A DNA stretch of 64,000 bases from an uncultured Bifidobacterium sp. (GCF_959020145.1 NZ_CAUEQY010000001.1:141011-205010), one strand, 5' to 3'; positions 24,037 to 32,560 are shown, counted from the first letter of the stretch. The notes: generated by a model from the letters alone, not told the origin. Numbers and translations are program-made.

Positions 24037-25158
24037 TTACTCGCCCCACACGTCCTTGGCGATGGATTGGACGAGTGCGATCTTGGCCCACTGCTGGTCT
24101 TCGGTGAGCTTGTTGCCTTCCTGGGTGGAGGCGAAGCCGCACTGGGTGGACAGGCACAGGCGGTCGAGCGGAATGTACTGGGCGGCTTCCTGGATGCGGG
24201 CCTTGATGGTGTCCGGATCCTCAAGGTCGGGCTTCTTGGAGGTGATCAGGCCGAGCACGACCTTCTTGTCGCCGGAGACTTCGGCGAGCGGCGCGAAATC
24301 GCCGGAACGGTCGTCGTCGAACTCGAGGTAGTAGGCGTCCACGTTCTCCTCGCCGAACAGTTTGGCCGCGACCGGCGCGTAGCCTCCGGAGGAAAGCCAG
24401 GTGGAGTGGAAGTTGCCGCGGCACACGTGGGTGTTGATGACCAGGTCGTCCGGCTGGTCGGCGATCACGGCGTTGATGACGTCGAGGTTCTCCTGCTGCA
24501 GGCGTAGCGCGTCCTCGTCGCTCCAGCCGAGACGTTCGCGTACGCTCGCATCGCACAGGCGGGTCCAGGTGCAGTCGTCGAACTGCACGTTGCGGCAGCC
24601 GGCGGCATACAGGTCGGCGATGACCTGGCGGTAGGCGGCGACGATGTCGGCGGTCAGCTCGTCGTCGTTCTTGTAGAACTCGTCATACGGGTAGGCGGCC
24701 GCGTTGCCGGTGAGCACGAAGCGGGTCTGCGCGGGGGAGGGCATGGTCTGGCGGGCCACGGTGTTCTCGTCCTCGAACTGCTTGACGAACTTGAAATGTT
24801 CGACGAACGGATGGTTCTCGCCGGAGATTCTTCCGGTCACGGTGGCGGTGTCGGCCGGGGTCACCTCGTCGTGGAAGGCGACGCGGTGGGCTGCGGCGGC
24901 ATGGTCCACGCCGTTGAAGCCCCACATGAAGTCGAAATGCCACCAGCCGCGGCGGAATTCGCCGTCGGTGATCACATGCAGGCCGGCGGCCTTCTGCTTG
25001 GCGACGAGTTCGGTGATGGCCTTGTCCTCGACCGCCTTGAGCGCTGCGGCATCGATTTTGCCGGCGGCGAAATCCTCACGCGCGGCCTTGAGCTCGGCCG
25101 GGCGGAGATAGGAGCCGACCACGTCGGCGCGGAACGGCGCGTTATGCGAGTATGCCAT
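24037..25158 (-). CDS. Cobalamin-independent methionine synthase C-terminal-like protein (YxjG/YxjH type)
   Basis: This 373-residue TIM-barrel protein resembles the catalytic C-terminal half of MetE but stands alone. Seen: FRADVVGSYLRPAELKAAR at the start, VITDGEFRRGWWHFDF, the metal-site candidates in NTHVCRGNF (His, Cys) and LSTQCGFAS (Cys), and VLGLITSKKPDLED. Relatives use small methyl donors or take part in methionine salvage rather than using triglutamyl-folate. The ATG at 25158 follows AAAAAGGGGTATTCA on the minus strand. No SAM riboswitch or T-box was found in the upstream 140 bases. Confidence 0.87.
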   Translation of the reverse strand: MAYSHNAPFRADVVGSYLRPAELKAAREDFAAGKIDAAALKAVEDKAITELVAKQKAAGLHVITDGEFRRGWWHFDFMWGFNGVDHAAAAHRVAFHDEVTPADTATVTGRISGENHPFVEHFKFVKQFEDENTVARQTMPSPAQTRFVLTGNAAAYPYDEFYKNDDELTADIVAAYRQVIADLYAAGCRNVQFDDCTWTRLCDASVRERLGWSDEDALRLQQENLDVINAVIADQPDDLVINTHVCRGNFHSTWLSSGGYAPVAAKLFGEENVDAYYLEFDDDRSGDFAPLAEVSGDKKVVLGLITSKKPDLEDPDTIKARIQEAAQYIPLDRLCLSTQCGFASTQEGNKLTEDQQWAKIALVQSIAKDVWGE

Positions 25159-25301
25159 TGAATACCCCTTTTTTGGGAAAGCGACAAATACCTAGTGAAG
25201 GTTACACGCACGTCTCGAAACACGGGCGCACACGGCTTCTCGGCCAGTATTCGTGCTTGAATGGATGATGTTATCCGTTACACATTCGAGAATGGAAGGC
25301 A

Positions 25302-26327
25302 ATGAGCGAATCGCGCGATCCCGCAGGCGACAGTACGACCACGAACAACATGGGGGAGGTGCGGGAAGCCGAACATCAGGGCGCAGCCGTCAAGGCGGCG
25401 TTGGGTGCGAACATCGGCGTCGCCATCGCGAAACTGTGCGCGGCGTTCTTCACCGGATCGTCCGCCATGCTTTCCGAGTCGGTACATTCCATCGCCGACT
25501 GCTCCAACGAAATCGTATTGATGGTGGGTGGACGTTTCTCCAAGCGCAAGACGGACGGCGACCATCCGTTCGGCCTGTATCGCGCCAAATATCTTGCTTC
25601 GTTCGTCGTGGCCACGCTGCTGTTCTTTGTCGGTGGATTCTTCTCGACGTCCGAGGCCGTGAAGAAGCTTGTCGCGATCAGCGCCGATCCGGCATTGTGT
25701 GACGTGAACAGGATGGAACTGCTTGTCGCGTTCATCGTGGTCGTCATCAGCGCATGCCTGGAAGGATTCGGCCTGCACCAGAGCATCAAGGAAGCCAACG
25801 AGCGTATGGAACGCACGAACACGAAGCATATGGGCGTGTTCCGTTTCTGGAGACGCACCAAGTCCGCCGAACTGGCTTCGGTGATCATGGAGGACACGCT
25901 CGCCCTGATCGGCCTGGCGTTCGCAGGCCTCGGCATCGGTCTTGCTATCGCGCTCGACGACGAGGTGTTCGACGCGTTGGGCGGTCTTATGGTCGGCCTG
26001 GTCCTGATCGTCGGCTCGCTTCTACTGGCGTTCAAATCCGGTTCGCTGCTCATCGGCGAGGCCGTGGATTCCGATACGCGCGGGAAGATCGTCGAGGCGG
26101 TTACCACCACGCCGGGCGTCGAACGATTGCTGAACATGCAGACCGTGCACATGTCGGAGGACGACATCCTCCTGTGCGTCAAAGTGCAGACCAGCAAGCT
26201 CGACCGCGACTATGACGTGGAAACCGTCGACAAGATCGAGAAGGCCGTGCGCACCGCGTTGCCCTGGTACAATTTCGAGATCTACGTCGAGCCGGACATC
26301 TACAGCGCCAAACACGTGCACGCGTAA
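25302..26327 (+). CDS. Cation diffusion facilitator (CDF) efflux protein
   Basis: This 341-residue CDF transporter exchanges Zn2+, Fe2+ or Mn2+ for protons. The membrane region shows AALGANIGVAIAKLCAAFFTG, the HxxxD metal motif in SESVHSIADCSNE, HPFGLYRAKYLASFVVA and a late EDTLALIGLAFAG. A cytoplasmic C-terminal domain begins near residue 255 and ends with His residues (KHVHA). An unusual loop of basic residues (NERMERTNTKHMGVFRFWRRTK) lies between helices 4 and 5. ATG 25302 follows TGGAAGG. Confidence 0.9.
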   Translation: MSESRDPAGDSTTTNNMGEVREAEHQGAAVKAALGANIGVAIAKLCAAFFTGSSAMLSESVHSIADCSNEIVLMVGGRFSKRKTDGDHPFGLYRAKYLASFVVATLLFFVGGFFSTSEAVKKLVAISADPALCDVNRMELLVAFIVVVISACLEGFGLHQSIKEANERMERTNTKHMGVFRFWRRTKSAELASVIMEDTLALIGLAFAGLGIGLAIALDDEVFDALGGLMVGLVLIVGSLLLAFKSGSLLIGEAVDSDTRGKIVEAVTTTPGVERLLNMQTVHMSEDDILLCVKVQTSKLDRDYDVETVDKIEKAVRTALPWYNFEIYVEPDIYSAKHVHA

Positions 26328-26355
26328 CCGGTTCCCGCGTAACAGGAACCGTTCA

Positions 26356-26402
26356 ATATGGGAAAGCCCGGACGATCTGATTCGTCCGGGCTTTCCCATA
26401 TG
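26356..26402. terminator. Bidirectional terminator between the CDF gene and the ABC-F gene
   Basis: ATATGGGAAAGCCCGGACGA pairs with its complement ending at 26401 around a short loop; both transcripts converge here. Confidence 0.9.
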
Positions 26403-26427
26403 CGTGCCGGAAATGGTGGAAGTGGGA

Positions 26428-28029
26428 TTATTCCTCGGCCACCAGATCCAGGTAGGAGTCGTTCCACAGGTCCTCGTCGCCGTCGGGCATGAGCAGCACG
26501 CGTTCCGGATTCAACGCCTCGACCGCGCCCTCGTCGTGGGTGACCAGCACAATCGCGCCCTCGTATTTGGCGATGGCCTTCAAAATCTCGTCGCGGGACG
26601 CCGGATCCAGATTGTTGGTCGGTTCATCAAGCAGTAGCACGTTCGCGCGGCTCGTCACCAGCGTGGCCAACGCCAGACGGGTCTTCTCGCCGCCGGAAAG
26701 CACTCGTGCCGGTTTCAGCGCGTCATCGCCGGAGAACAGGAACGACCCAAGGATGGAACGTGCCTGTGTGTCGTCAAGTTCCGGTGCCACGTGAATCAGA
26801 TTCTGCAACACGGTGGCGTCAAGGTCCAATGTGTCGTGTTCCTGTGCGAAATAGCCGATTTTGCAGCCATGTCCATATTCCACGGATCCGGTGTCGGGAT
26901 CCTCCAGATGGGCGAGCAGACGCAGCGTGGTGGTCTTGCCCGCGCCGTTATAGCCCAGAATCACCACACGTGAACCTTTGTCGATCGCCAGATTCACGCC
27001 TGCGAACACGATGTTCGAACCATACGCTTTGGAGATGTCCTTCGCCATGATCGGCGTACGTCCGCAAGGTGCCGGCTCGGGGAAGCGGATGTCCGCCACC
27101 TTCTCCTTCTTCTGTGCTTCGGACGTGTTCTCCAGCAGTTTCTCCGCGCGGCGCATCATGTTCTGCGCGGCCACGGCCTTGGTGGCTTTCGCGTGCAGGC
27201 GGATGCCCTGCTGCATCAGACGTTCGGCCTTCTTCTCTGCGACTTCACGTTCGCGGCGGCGACGTTCCTCGTCGACCACGCGTTGGTGCAGGTAGGCCTT
27301 CCAGCCGAGCGAGTACATGTCGATCTGGCCGAGCTGTGCGTCCAGATGCCACACCTTGTTCACCACTTCGTCAAGCAGTTCGGTGGAGTGGGAGATGACC
27401 AGGAAACCGCCCTCGTATTTTTTCAGATAGCCGCGCAGCCATTCGATGGAATCCGCGTCCAAATGGTTGGTCGGCTCGTCAAGGATCAGCGTATCCGCAT
27501 CGGAGAACAGGATGCGCGCCAGTTCGATACGGCGGCGTTGACCGCCGGAAAGCGTACCCAACTGCTGGCCCATCACGTCCTGCGGCAGGCCGAGACTGGC
27601 CGCCATCGCGGTCGCTTCGGACTGTGCGGCATAGCCTCCGGCCTTTTCGAAATCCTGCATGGCCTTGTCGTAGCGGTTCATCGCCTTGGTCATGACATCC
27701 GGATCCGGATCGGTCATGTCCTTTTCGGCCTTGCGTATGCGTTTGATGATCGAAGCGATGTCGCGCGCGCTCATCATGCGGTCCAGTGCGGTCTGCTCCG
27801 GGTCTGCGGCATGCGTGTCCTGTGGCAGATAGCCGAGTTTGCCGGAGACACGTACCTTGCCGGCGGTCGGCAGCATATCGCCGGTGATCACACGGGTCAG
27901 CGTGGTCTTGCCGGCGCCGTTGCGGCCGACCAGACCGATCTTGTCTCCCTTGGCAACGTGGAAGTTGGTGGGATGCAGCAACGTGCGCGCGCCGATCTGA
28001 ATCTCAAGTCCCTGCGCCTCAATCGCCAT
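26428..28029 (-). CDS. ABC-F family ATPase (ribosome-associated)
   Basis: This soluble 533-residue protein has two ABC domains in tandem and no membrane segment. Domain 1: GLVGRNGAGKTT, LSGGQRRRIELAR, LILDEPTNHLD. Domain 2: VILGYNGAGKTT, LSGGEKTRLALA, LLLDEPTNNLD. Between them is the charged linker (DEERRRREREVAEKKAERLMQQG region, residues about 235-300) that enters the ribosomal E site in this family. The layout fits translation-factor ABC-F proteins; the exact subgroup, whether housekeeping (EttA/Uup-like) or antibiotic-protecting, cannot be fixed by eye. The SMC-like ATPase gene lies 82 bases upstream on the same strand. Confidence 0.92.
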   Translation of the reverse strand: MAIEAQGLEIQIGARTLLHPTNFHVAKGDKIGLVGRNGAGKTTLTRVITGDMLPTAGKVRVSGKLGYLPQDTHAADPEQTALDRMMSARDIASIIKRIRKAEKDMTDPDPDVMTKAMNRYDKAMQDFEKAGGYAAQSEATAMAASLGLPQDVMGQQLGTLSGGQRRRIELARILFSDADTLILDEPTNHLDADSIEWLRGYLKKYEGGFLVISHSTELLDEVVNKVWHLDAQLGQIDMYSLGWKAYLHQRVVDEERRRREREVAEKKAERLMQQGIRLHAKATKAVAAQNMMRRAEKLLENTSEAQKKEKVADIRFPEPAPCGRTPIMAKDISKAYGSNIVFAGVNLAIDKGSRVVILGYNGAGKTTTLRLLAHLEDPDTGSVEYGHGCKIGYFAQEHDTLDLDATVLQNLIHVAPELDDTQARSILGSFLFSGDDALKPARVLSGGEKTRLALATLVTSRANVLLLDEPTNNLDPASRDEILKAIAKYEGAIVLVTHDEGAVEALNPERVLLMPDGDEDLWNDSYLDLVAEE

Positions 28030-28111
28030 GCCGTGATACCTCTAGTCTTTCGTGTTCCTTCAAACGCCAATCGAACATCATAGCGAACACCCGCAACCGT
28101 TTCACCTCATC

Positions 28112-28828
28112 TCACGTTTCATTTCCAAGCAGATGCCGGAGCAGTGATTCGCGGTGGTTGATGAAGACCCTGGTGATTTGATAGCTGTCCGTATCCTCAT
28201 AATCGCAGGGATGGACGCCGTTTTCGTCGAATGACAGGATTTCCGCATCCGGCAGACCGAGCAGAATCGGCGAATGGGTCGCGACGATGAATTGCGATCC
28301 GTCGTTTGCCATTCGGTACATGTGCTCCAGCAGAGTCAATTGCCGCTGTATCGAGAGCGCGGATTCGGGTTCGTCCATAAGATAGAGACCCTTTCCCGTG
28401 TGGGACAGGAGTATCTCCAGGAATCCTTCGCCATGCGACATCTCGTGCAAACGGGACATGTCGCCATATCCGCGACTGTATTCACGAGCCTGTGTCGCCA
28501 GCGTGAAAAAACTTTCCGCGCGCAGGAAGAAGCTTGATGGGCCGATCGCATACTGCCGGTATATCGTCATCGCCTTGGCGAGATCCGACGTGTCATCGTA
28601 TGTGCTGAAACGGTAGTTGCGCGTGCCGCCTTCCGCGTTGAAGCCGCAGGCGACGGCGATGCCTTCCAGCAAGGTTGATTTGCCGCTACCGTTCTCGCCT
28701 ACCAGAAAGGTGACATTCTTGTGGAATTCAAGTTCGTCAATTGAACGCAATGAGGGAATTCGACTGACGTATGAATCAGTCAGCATATTCCAATCGATGC
28801 GCAGCCCCGACACAATCAGATCATCCAT
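28112..28828 (-). CDS. Stand-alone SMC/RecF-like AAA ATPase
   Basis: This 238-residue predicted ATPase has Walker A FLVGENGSGKSTLLEGIA, an ABC-signature-like stretch (MSHGEGFLEIL), Walker B GLYLMDEPESALS and the switch His in FIVATHSPILLGLP. It lacks a coiled-coil arm and any TOPRIM or nuclease domain, matching small COG3910-type proteins. Relatives occur as regulators or as parts of defence pairs, but no partner gene is adjacent. Start uncertain: ATG 28828 has no RBS; GTG 28846 adds six residues. Upstream is a 225-base gap shared with the divergent nicotinamidase gene. Confidence 0.85.
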   Translation of the reverse strand: MDDLIVSGLRIDWNMLTDSYVSRIPSLRSIDELEFHKNVTFLVGENGSGKSTLLEGIAVACGFNAEGGTRNYRFSTYDDTSDLAKAMTIYRQYAIGPSSFFLRAESFFTLATQAREYSRGYGDMSRLHEMSHGEGFLEILLSHTGKGLYLMDEPESALSIQRQLTLLEHMYRMANDGSQFIVATHSPILLGLPDAEILSFDENGVHPCDYEDTDSYQITRVFINHRESLLRHLLGNET

Positions 28829-29071
28829 GCTTTTTAACAAAACCACACTTCCATATTCGGCAGAACCGACCTACAGACCGGTGGCATAGCTCGATACGCG
28901 CAACGGCTCCACCGGTCTCATATTTTCCTACGTGTCATCGTCTCTTCAGATTATAGGATGGGCCGTGGGGAAAGGCGCATATATCACGACGACGTTGTGG
29001 ATGAAACGAATTATCCAATCACGTGATCGATTCGCTACAGTGGTTTCGGAACCTTTCAGGAGGGAAGAAGC

Positions 29072-29677
29072 ATGGCAAGGGCTTTGATTGTGGTGGATGT
29101 GCAGCCGACGTTCTGCGAAGGAGGTGAACTGGGCGTGCAGGGAGGCAATGCGGTCGCCGAACGTATCGCGGATTATGTGAACGCGCGTCGGAGCGAATAC
29201 GCATATATCGCGACCACGCAGGATTGGCATATCGAGCCGGGGACCCACTGGTCCGAGCATCCTGATTTTGTGGATACCTGGCCGGTGCACGGCAAGGCCG
29301 GAACCGCCAATGCCGAACTGCATCCCGCCATCGCCGCATTGAACATCGAACATCATTTCAAGAAGGGCCAGTATTCCCCCTCATATTCCGGCTTCGAAGG
29401 CTTTGAGGACAACACCGACCGCATTCCCACCCGTGAGGAAGTCTCCACCGCCATGGCCGCGGGCAGGACACTCGCCAACGGGTTGAAGACCGCGGGCATC
29501 ACACGGGTCGATGTGGTCGGACTGGCCGAATCGCATTGCGTCAAGGAGACCGCTCTCGACGCGAAGAAGCTGGGTTTCGAAGTGCATGTCATCGAAAACC
29601 TGACCGAACCGGTCAGTGAGGAACTCGGTATCGCAGCCCGTCGGCAGATGAGTGAAGCCGGCATCATCCTTGACTGA
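29072..29677 (+). CDS. pncA: Nicotinamidase / pyrazinamidase
   Basis: PncA hydrolyses nicotinamide to nicotinate for NAD recycling. The 201-residue protein has the catalytic Asp9 (VVDVQPTFCEGG), the metal-binding Asp and His residues in TQDWHIEPGTHWSEHP, the catalytic Lys in HHFKKGQY and nucleophilic Cys156 in GLAESHCVKET. The ATG at 29072 has AGGAGGGAAGAAGC directly upstream. It is a single-gene unit. Confidence 0.95.
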   Translation: MARALIVVDVQPTFCEGGELGVQGGNAVAERIADYVNARRSEYAYIATTQDWHIEPGTHWSEHPDFVDTWPVHGKAGTANAELHPAIAALNIEHHFKKGQYSPSYSGFEGFEDNTDRIPTREEVSTAMAAGRTLANGLKTAGITRVDVVGLAESHCVKETALDAKKLGFEVHVIENLTEPVSEELGIAARRQMSEAGIILD

Positions 29678-29963
29678 TTGGCCGGAGTCGCACGACTGCA
29701 GGTCCGCACGGGTATAGCGGCATCAATCCGTGCAAAGCACATACGCTCGCGAACGCAACGGATGGAAAATCGGCCAGTCATGACGAGTGGTTCCTCGACC
29801 AAGTAGTCAGATAAGCCAAGCGATGCCTATGCCATCGAAAGCTGGTTTGCGTTCCGCGTGATCAGGACGCGTAGGCCCGCTTTTTATCAATGCTGTACTA
29901 AAGCCAATCGTCATCGTATGGTTTCGACATCATGGCATGGTGCACGGTATTCCGTTGAACTTT
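29678..29963. other. Gene-free gap with no recognised element
   Basis: No gene, strong hairpin with T-run, RNA gene or repeat was recognised. The composition is more AT-rich than the flanks, marking the start of the accessory region. Confidence 0.5.
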
Positions 29964-30452
29964 TTAATATCCCTCGTCGATGAAGATCCATCCGTGTTCC
30001 GCCCGCGCGGAACCGGGATTCCACACGTACCAGCTTCCCCAGCCATCTTGGGACGAGTTCTGCGAGCCGGCATGGCAAGAGATGTCATTGGAGAGGTAAA
30101 TCACATTGTCCATCCCGTATTCGTCAATGGCCGCGGAAATCGAAGAACTGCCACCGGAAGCCGTGACGTCGTGTTCGGCTGCAAGCAGCGCGGCCGAACG
30201 CTTTGCGTCATATCGGACGGCATCCACGCGGCAACCGTTCCAGGATTTCAGCCTGGCAAGGTCCGCCTTTACCACGTCATCGATCTGGGACTTGTCGAAC
30301 TTGCCTGTCGCGTTGATGCTGATCCGAGCATGACTGACATCGGCAGGCCGGAGTGGCAGGTAGACGAACCGGTACGCGCCGACAGCGCATGCCACGGCGG
30401 CGACGCATACCGATACGACGGTGATGGGTTTCTTGCTTTTCGTGGTCCGCAT
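29964..30452 (-). CDS. Small secreted or membrane-anchored hypothetical protein
   Basis: Family not recognised. The 162-residue protein starts with a basic n-region (RTTKSKKP) and one hydrophobic stretch (ITVVSVCVAAVACAVGAYRF), then an exported domain of about 125 residues containing INATGKFDKSQIDDVVKADL, DAVRYDAKRSAALLAAEH and a C-terminal part rich in aromatic residues (WGSWYVWNPGSARAEHGWIFIDEGY shown in part). Two Cys (WNGC, DISC) could form a disulphide outside the cell. GGGAGGATC precedes the ATG. Composition is less GC-biased than neighbouring core genes. Confidence 0.7.
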   Translation of the reverse strand: MRTTKSKKPITVVSVCVAAVACAVGAYRFVYLPLRPADVSHARISINATGKFDKSQIDDVVKADLARLKSWNGCRVDAVRYDAKRSAALLAAEHDVTASGGSSSISAAIDEYGMDNVIYLSNDISCHAGSQNSSQDGWGSWYVWNPGSARAEHGWIFIDEGY

Positions 30453-30508
30453 GATCCTCCCGCATAACAGCTTTCCCTAAAGCATACAGCGGAAACGTGA
30501 TAAGAGGA

Positions 30509-30715
30509 ATGGATACCAAGACCAACAAGAACGCCCTTCAACGGATACTACGATGGAACGCGTCAAACAGGCGGAATGATTCCCCCGCTCCGCAAACGAG
30601 ATCGGCAAACGACTCATGGTATTTGAATATGGACGGTGACGTTTTGACGCGTATAAAGCGTATAAAGCCGAATCCGACGAATCAGTACTGGAATGCTGCA
30701 AGGAGGGTCAGATGA
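30509..30715 (+). CDS. Possible 68-residue hypothetical gene coupled to the next
   Basis: The frame starts MDTKTNKNALQRI and stops with TGA at 30713-30715, overlapping the next gene's ATG (ATGA). An AAGAGGA sits too close to the ATG to be a good RBS, and the protein looks basic and low in hydrophobic core. It may be a chance frame or part of a decayed gene: in the neighbouring frame, an open stretch with two TGA codons leads into the next gene. Confidence 0.25.
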   Translation: MDTKTNKNALQRILRWNASNRRNDSPAPQTRSANDSWYLNMDGDVLTRIKRIKPNPTNQYWNAARRVR

Positions 30716-30966
30716 TATTGGCCGATGCCATCAATCTCGTTCTCGCCGAATATCCTGGAATGAAGGCGATTGGTGCCGCGGAGAGTGCCGATGCGTGGAT
30801 CATCGGACTCGATTTCGCGTCTTCAACAGATGACCATCCGGTGCCGGGCACACCGAGCGTAGCGGTCGAAAAAACATCAGGCGTTCTGCATGACCTTATT
30901 CCGGGGACGGAAGATTTCTGGCATTACATGACCGGTGCCAAAAAGGTGACTATTCCTCGGATTTAA
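30712..30966 (+). CDS. Small hypothetical protein, 84 residues
   Basis: The ATG is preceded by a near-perfect AAGGAGGG five bases upstream, so this is likely expressed. The protein is compact and acidic: AINLVLAEYPGMKAIGAAESADAWIIGLDF, a PGTPSVAVEKTSGVLHDLIPG strand-turn-strand, and a short C-terminal helix. The last part (VAVEKTSG...) recalls the strand pattern of small immunity-type proteins such as Imm35/YrhB, but this is only a resemblance. No toxin gene is adjacent. Reading open in frame extends upstream to a TGA at 30637. Confidence 0.6.
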   Translation: MILADAINLVLAEYPGMKAIGAAESADAWIIGLDFASSTDDHPVPGTPSVAVEKTSGVLHDLIPGTEDFWHYMTGAKKVTIPRI

Positions 30967-30990
30967 AATCCGCCTTAGTCTTCCCATAAG

Positions 30991-31031
30991 AGCTCCCGCC
31001 TTTCACGCCTTCCGCGTGGAAGGCGGGAGCT
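30991..31031 (-). terminator. Terminator hairpin belonging to the truncated membrane gene
   Basis: AGCTCCCGCCTTTC pairs with GGAAGGCGGGAGCT (31018-31031). On the minus strand it begins 4 bases after the stop codon of the gene fragment at 31036, so it looks like that gene's original terminator; it may now also serve the plus-strand gene ending at 30966. Confidence 0.7.
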
Positions 31032-31035
31032 TCCG

Positions 31036-31150
31036 TTATTCGCTGAGCAGTTTCGGCGTGAACGCCATGAACAGGATTCCCGCGGTGACGGCGAAGACGA
31101 TGTCCGAAATCGGTTCCGCGCGGATCAGACGCCAAGCAATCCAACGGAAA
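31036..31150 (-). pseudogene. C-terminal remnant of a membrane-protein gene
   Basis: On the minus strand a frame ending at TAA (31036-31038) encodes RWIAWRLIRAEPISDIVF followed by AVTAGILFMAFTPKLLSE, which reads as the last helix and tail of a transporter or channel. No start codon or upstream domain is present; the frame upstream dissolves into the A+C-rich leader of the VanZ gene. The terminator directly after it is intact. Inference: a deletion or insertion removed the rest of the gene. The family is not identified. Confidence 0.45.
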
Positions 31151-31351
31151 AAGCAAGAGGAAAAAGACACGAAGAAACACGCCGGGCCATCTCATACCAG
31201 AGGATGAGTCACCCCAACATTTACGCCAAGGAATGAATACGACGGACGATGCCACGGACACGACCAGCCGTACTACCGTTGAACCAACAACGGAAACGAA
31301 ACCCACGCACACACCACGCGCATCCCACACGCCCAGCAAAGGAAACCGGCC

Positions 31352-32362
31352 ATGTCATACGTCCTCTACTTCAGCAAGCCATTCGCGCTCGCCATCGCAA
31401 TCTGGCCATTCCTCTCACTCCTACTCACCCTGCCCGTGCTCGCACTGCTCTACCACCGCGACAACCGGCTACGCTTCACCTCCGCACTAACCGCATATCT
31501 CGTGGTGCTCTACCTCATCGCGCTCGCATGCTTCACCATGTACCCAATGCCAGAAAACCCGGCCACCTACTGCGCCGCCCACCATCTCAGGCCACAACTC
31601 AACCCATTCGAATTCATCCACGACATCCGAACCGACGGCATCACAGGCGTCATGCAACTGGCCATGAACGTCGTGTTCTTCCTACCGCTCGGCTACTTCA
31701 TGAAACGCGTCTTCCGCTGGAAATTCGCCACGGCGTTGTCGGCCATGTTCCTCACCTCGCTGCTCATCGAAACCACCCAGCTGACCGGCATCTGGGGCAT
31801 CTATCCATGCGCCTACCGCCTATTCGACGTCGACGACCTCATCACCAACACCCTCGGCGGCATACTCGGCTACGCCATGGGAAGCATTGTCGCCCACTTC
31901 CTACCCCAACAGCGCATCGACGAAGACGCCATCACCACCGAGCCAGGCTTCGTGCGCCGCTGCGTGGCGCTCGCGATCGACCTGTTCCTTGTCGAAACGG
32001 CGTCGCTGTCCGTCACGGCGCTTATCTATCTGGTTGGCGTGCTGTTCGATGTGAACCGCGCGAACAACGTCAATGCGGCCGTCTCCGCCGTGGCCACCAT
32101 CGTCATGTTCGTCCTGTTCGAAGGGATCATTCCGTGGAGGCGCGCCGGCCGCACGTTGGGCGGCGGTTTCACGCGCATGACGGTGGAGACCAGGGAGCGT
32201 TCCGGCATGCGCAGGATCGTGTTCTATACGTTACGCGCGTTGGTGTTGTATTGCGCGGTCTACGGATTGTGGACGGACCGTGGCTTCTACGCGCTGCTGC
32301 TCGGCATCGCGCTTATCGTGTTCTGGCGCGTTAAAAAGCGCATGCCGTACGACTATGTCTGA
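31352..32362 (+). CDS. VanZ-like protein fused to an RDD-type membrane domain
   Basis: The 336-residue polytopic protein has an N-terminal VanZ domain: ALACFTMYP, LNPFEFIHDI, MNVVFFLPLGYFMKR, IETTQLTGIW and FDVDDLITNTLGG are classic VanZ signatures. After about residue 195 comes an RDD-like part (GFVRRCVALAIDLFLVE and GRTLGGGFTRMTV). VanZ of enterococci gives low teicoplanin resistance; the role in bifidobacteria is unknown. ATG 31352 follows AAAGGAAACCGGCC. Codon use changes at the domain joint: the VanZ half is A+C-rich (CCA, ACC, AAA), the RDD half returns to GC-ending core usage. Confidence 0.85.
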   Translation: MSYVLYFSKPFALAIAIWPFLSLLLTLPVLALLYHRDNRLRFTSALTAYLVVLYLIALACFTMYPMPENPATYCAAHHLRPQLNPFEFIHDIRTDGITGVMQLAMNVVFFLPLGYFMKRVFRWKFATALSAMFLTSLLIETTQLTGIWGIYPCAYRLFDVDDLITNTLGGILGYAMGSIVAHFLPQQRIDEDAITTEPGFVRRCVALAIDLFLVETASLSVTALIYLVGVLFDVNRANNVNAAVSAVATIVMFVLFEGIIPWRRAGRTLGGGFTRMTVETRERSGMRRIVFYTLRALVLYCAVYGLWTDRGFYALLLGIALIVFWRVKKRMPYDYV

Positions 32363-32416
32363 CCGTCGTGCGGAGCTGCCGCGAGTCCGGCGCCGCAAAA
32401 ACGCGACACGCCGGGC

Positions 32417-32445
32417 TTGCGCGATGGCGGACGCTCCTGTATATT
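32417..32445 (+). promoter_or_regulatory. Promoter of tRNA-Gly (first copy)
   Basis: TTGCGC (32417-32422), a 17-base spacer and TATATT (32440-32445) lie 32 bases before the tRNA. Confidence 0.6.
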
Positions 32446-32477
32446 TTCAACTCGTTGCCCACCAAGGTGGAAAGCAT

Positions 32478-32550
32478 GCGGACATAGCTTAGTTGGTAAA
32501 GCGCAACCTTGCCAAGGTTGAGACCGCGGGTCCGAGTCCCGTTGTCCGCT
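32478..32550 (+). tRNA. tRNA-Gly (anticodon GCC), first copy
   Basis: Acceptor GCGGACA/TGTCCGC, D arm GCTT/AAGC, anticodon loop TTGCCAA (GCC), T arm GCGGG-TCCGAGT-CCCGT, discriminator T, no encoded CCA. The first 51 bases are identical to the partial copy at 63950. Confidence 0.97.
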
Positions 32551-32560
32551 CCGCAAAACG

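Noticed and set aside
25159..25301. A SAM riboswitch or T-box upstream of the MetE-like gene
   Set aside because: No conserved aptamer core, kink-turn or T-box sequence could be found in the gap.
30950..31339. A 129-codon minus-strand frame
   Set aside because: Its frame is different from the transmembrane tail at 31036 and gives no sensible protein.
32478..32550. tRNA-Gly as an integration site for a mobile element carrying Wadjet
   Set aside because: No integrase, no direct repeat of the tRNA 3' end within the following 9 kb, and the second tRNA-Gly copy at 63950 is a full normal start with its own promoter.
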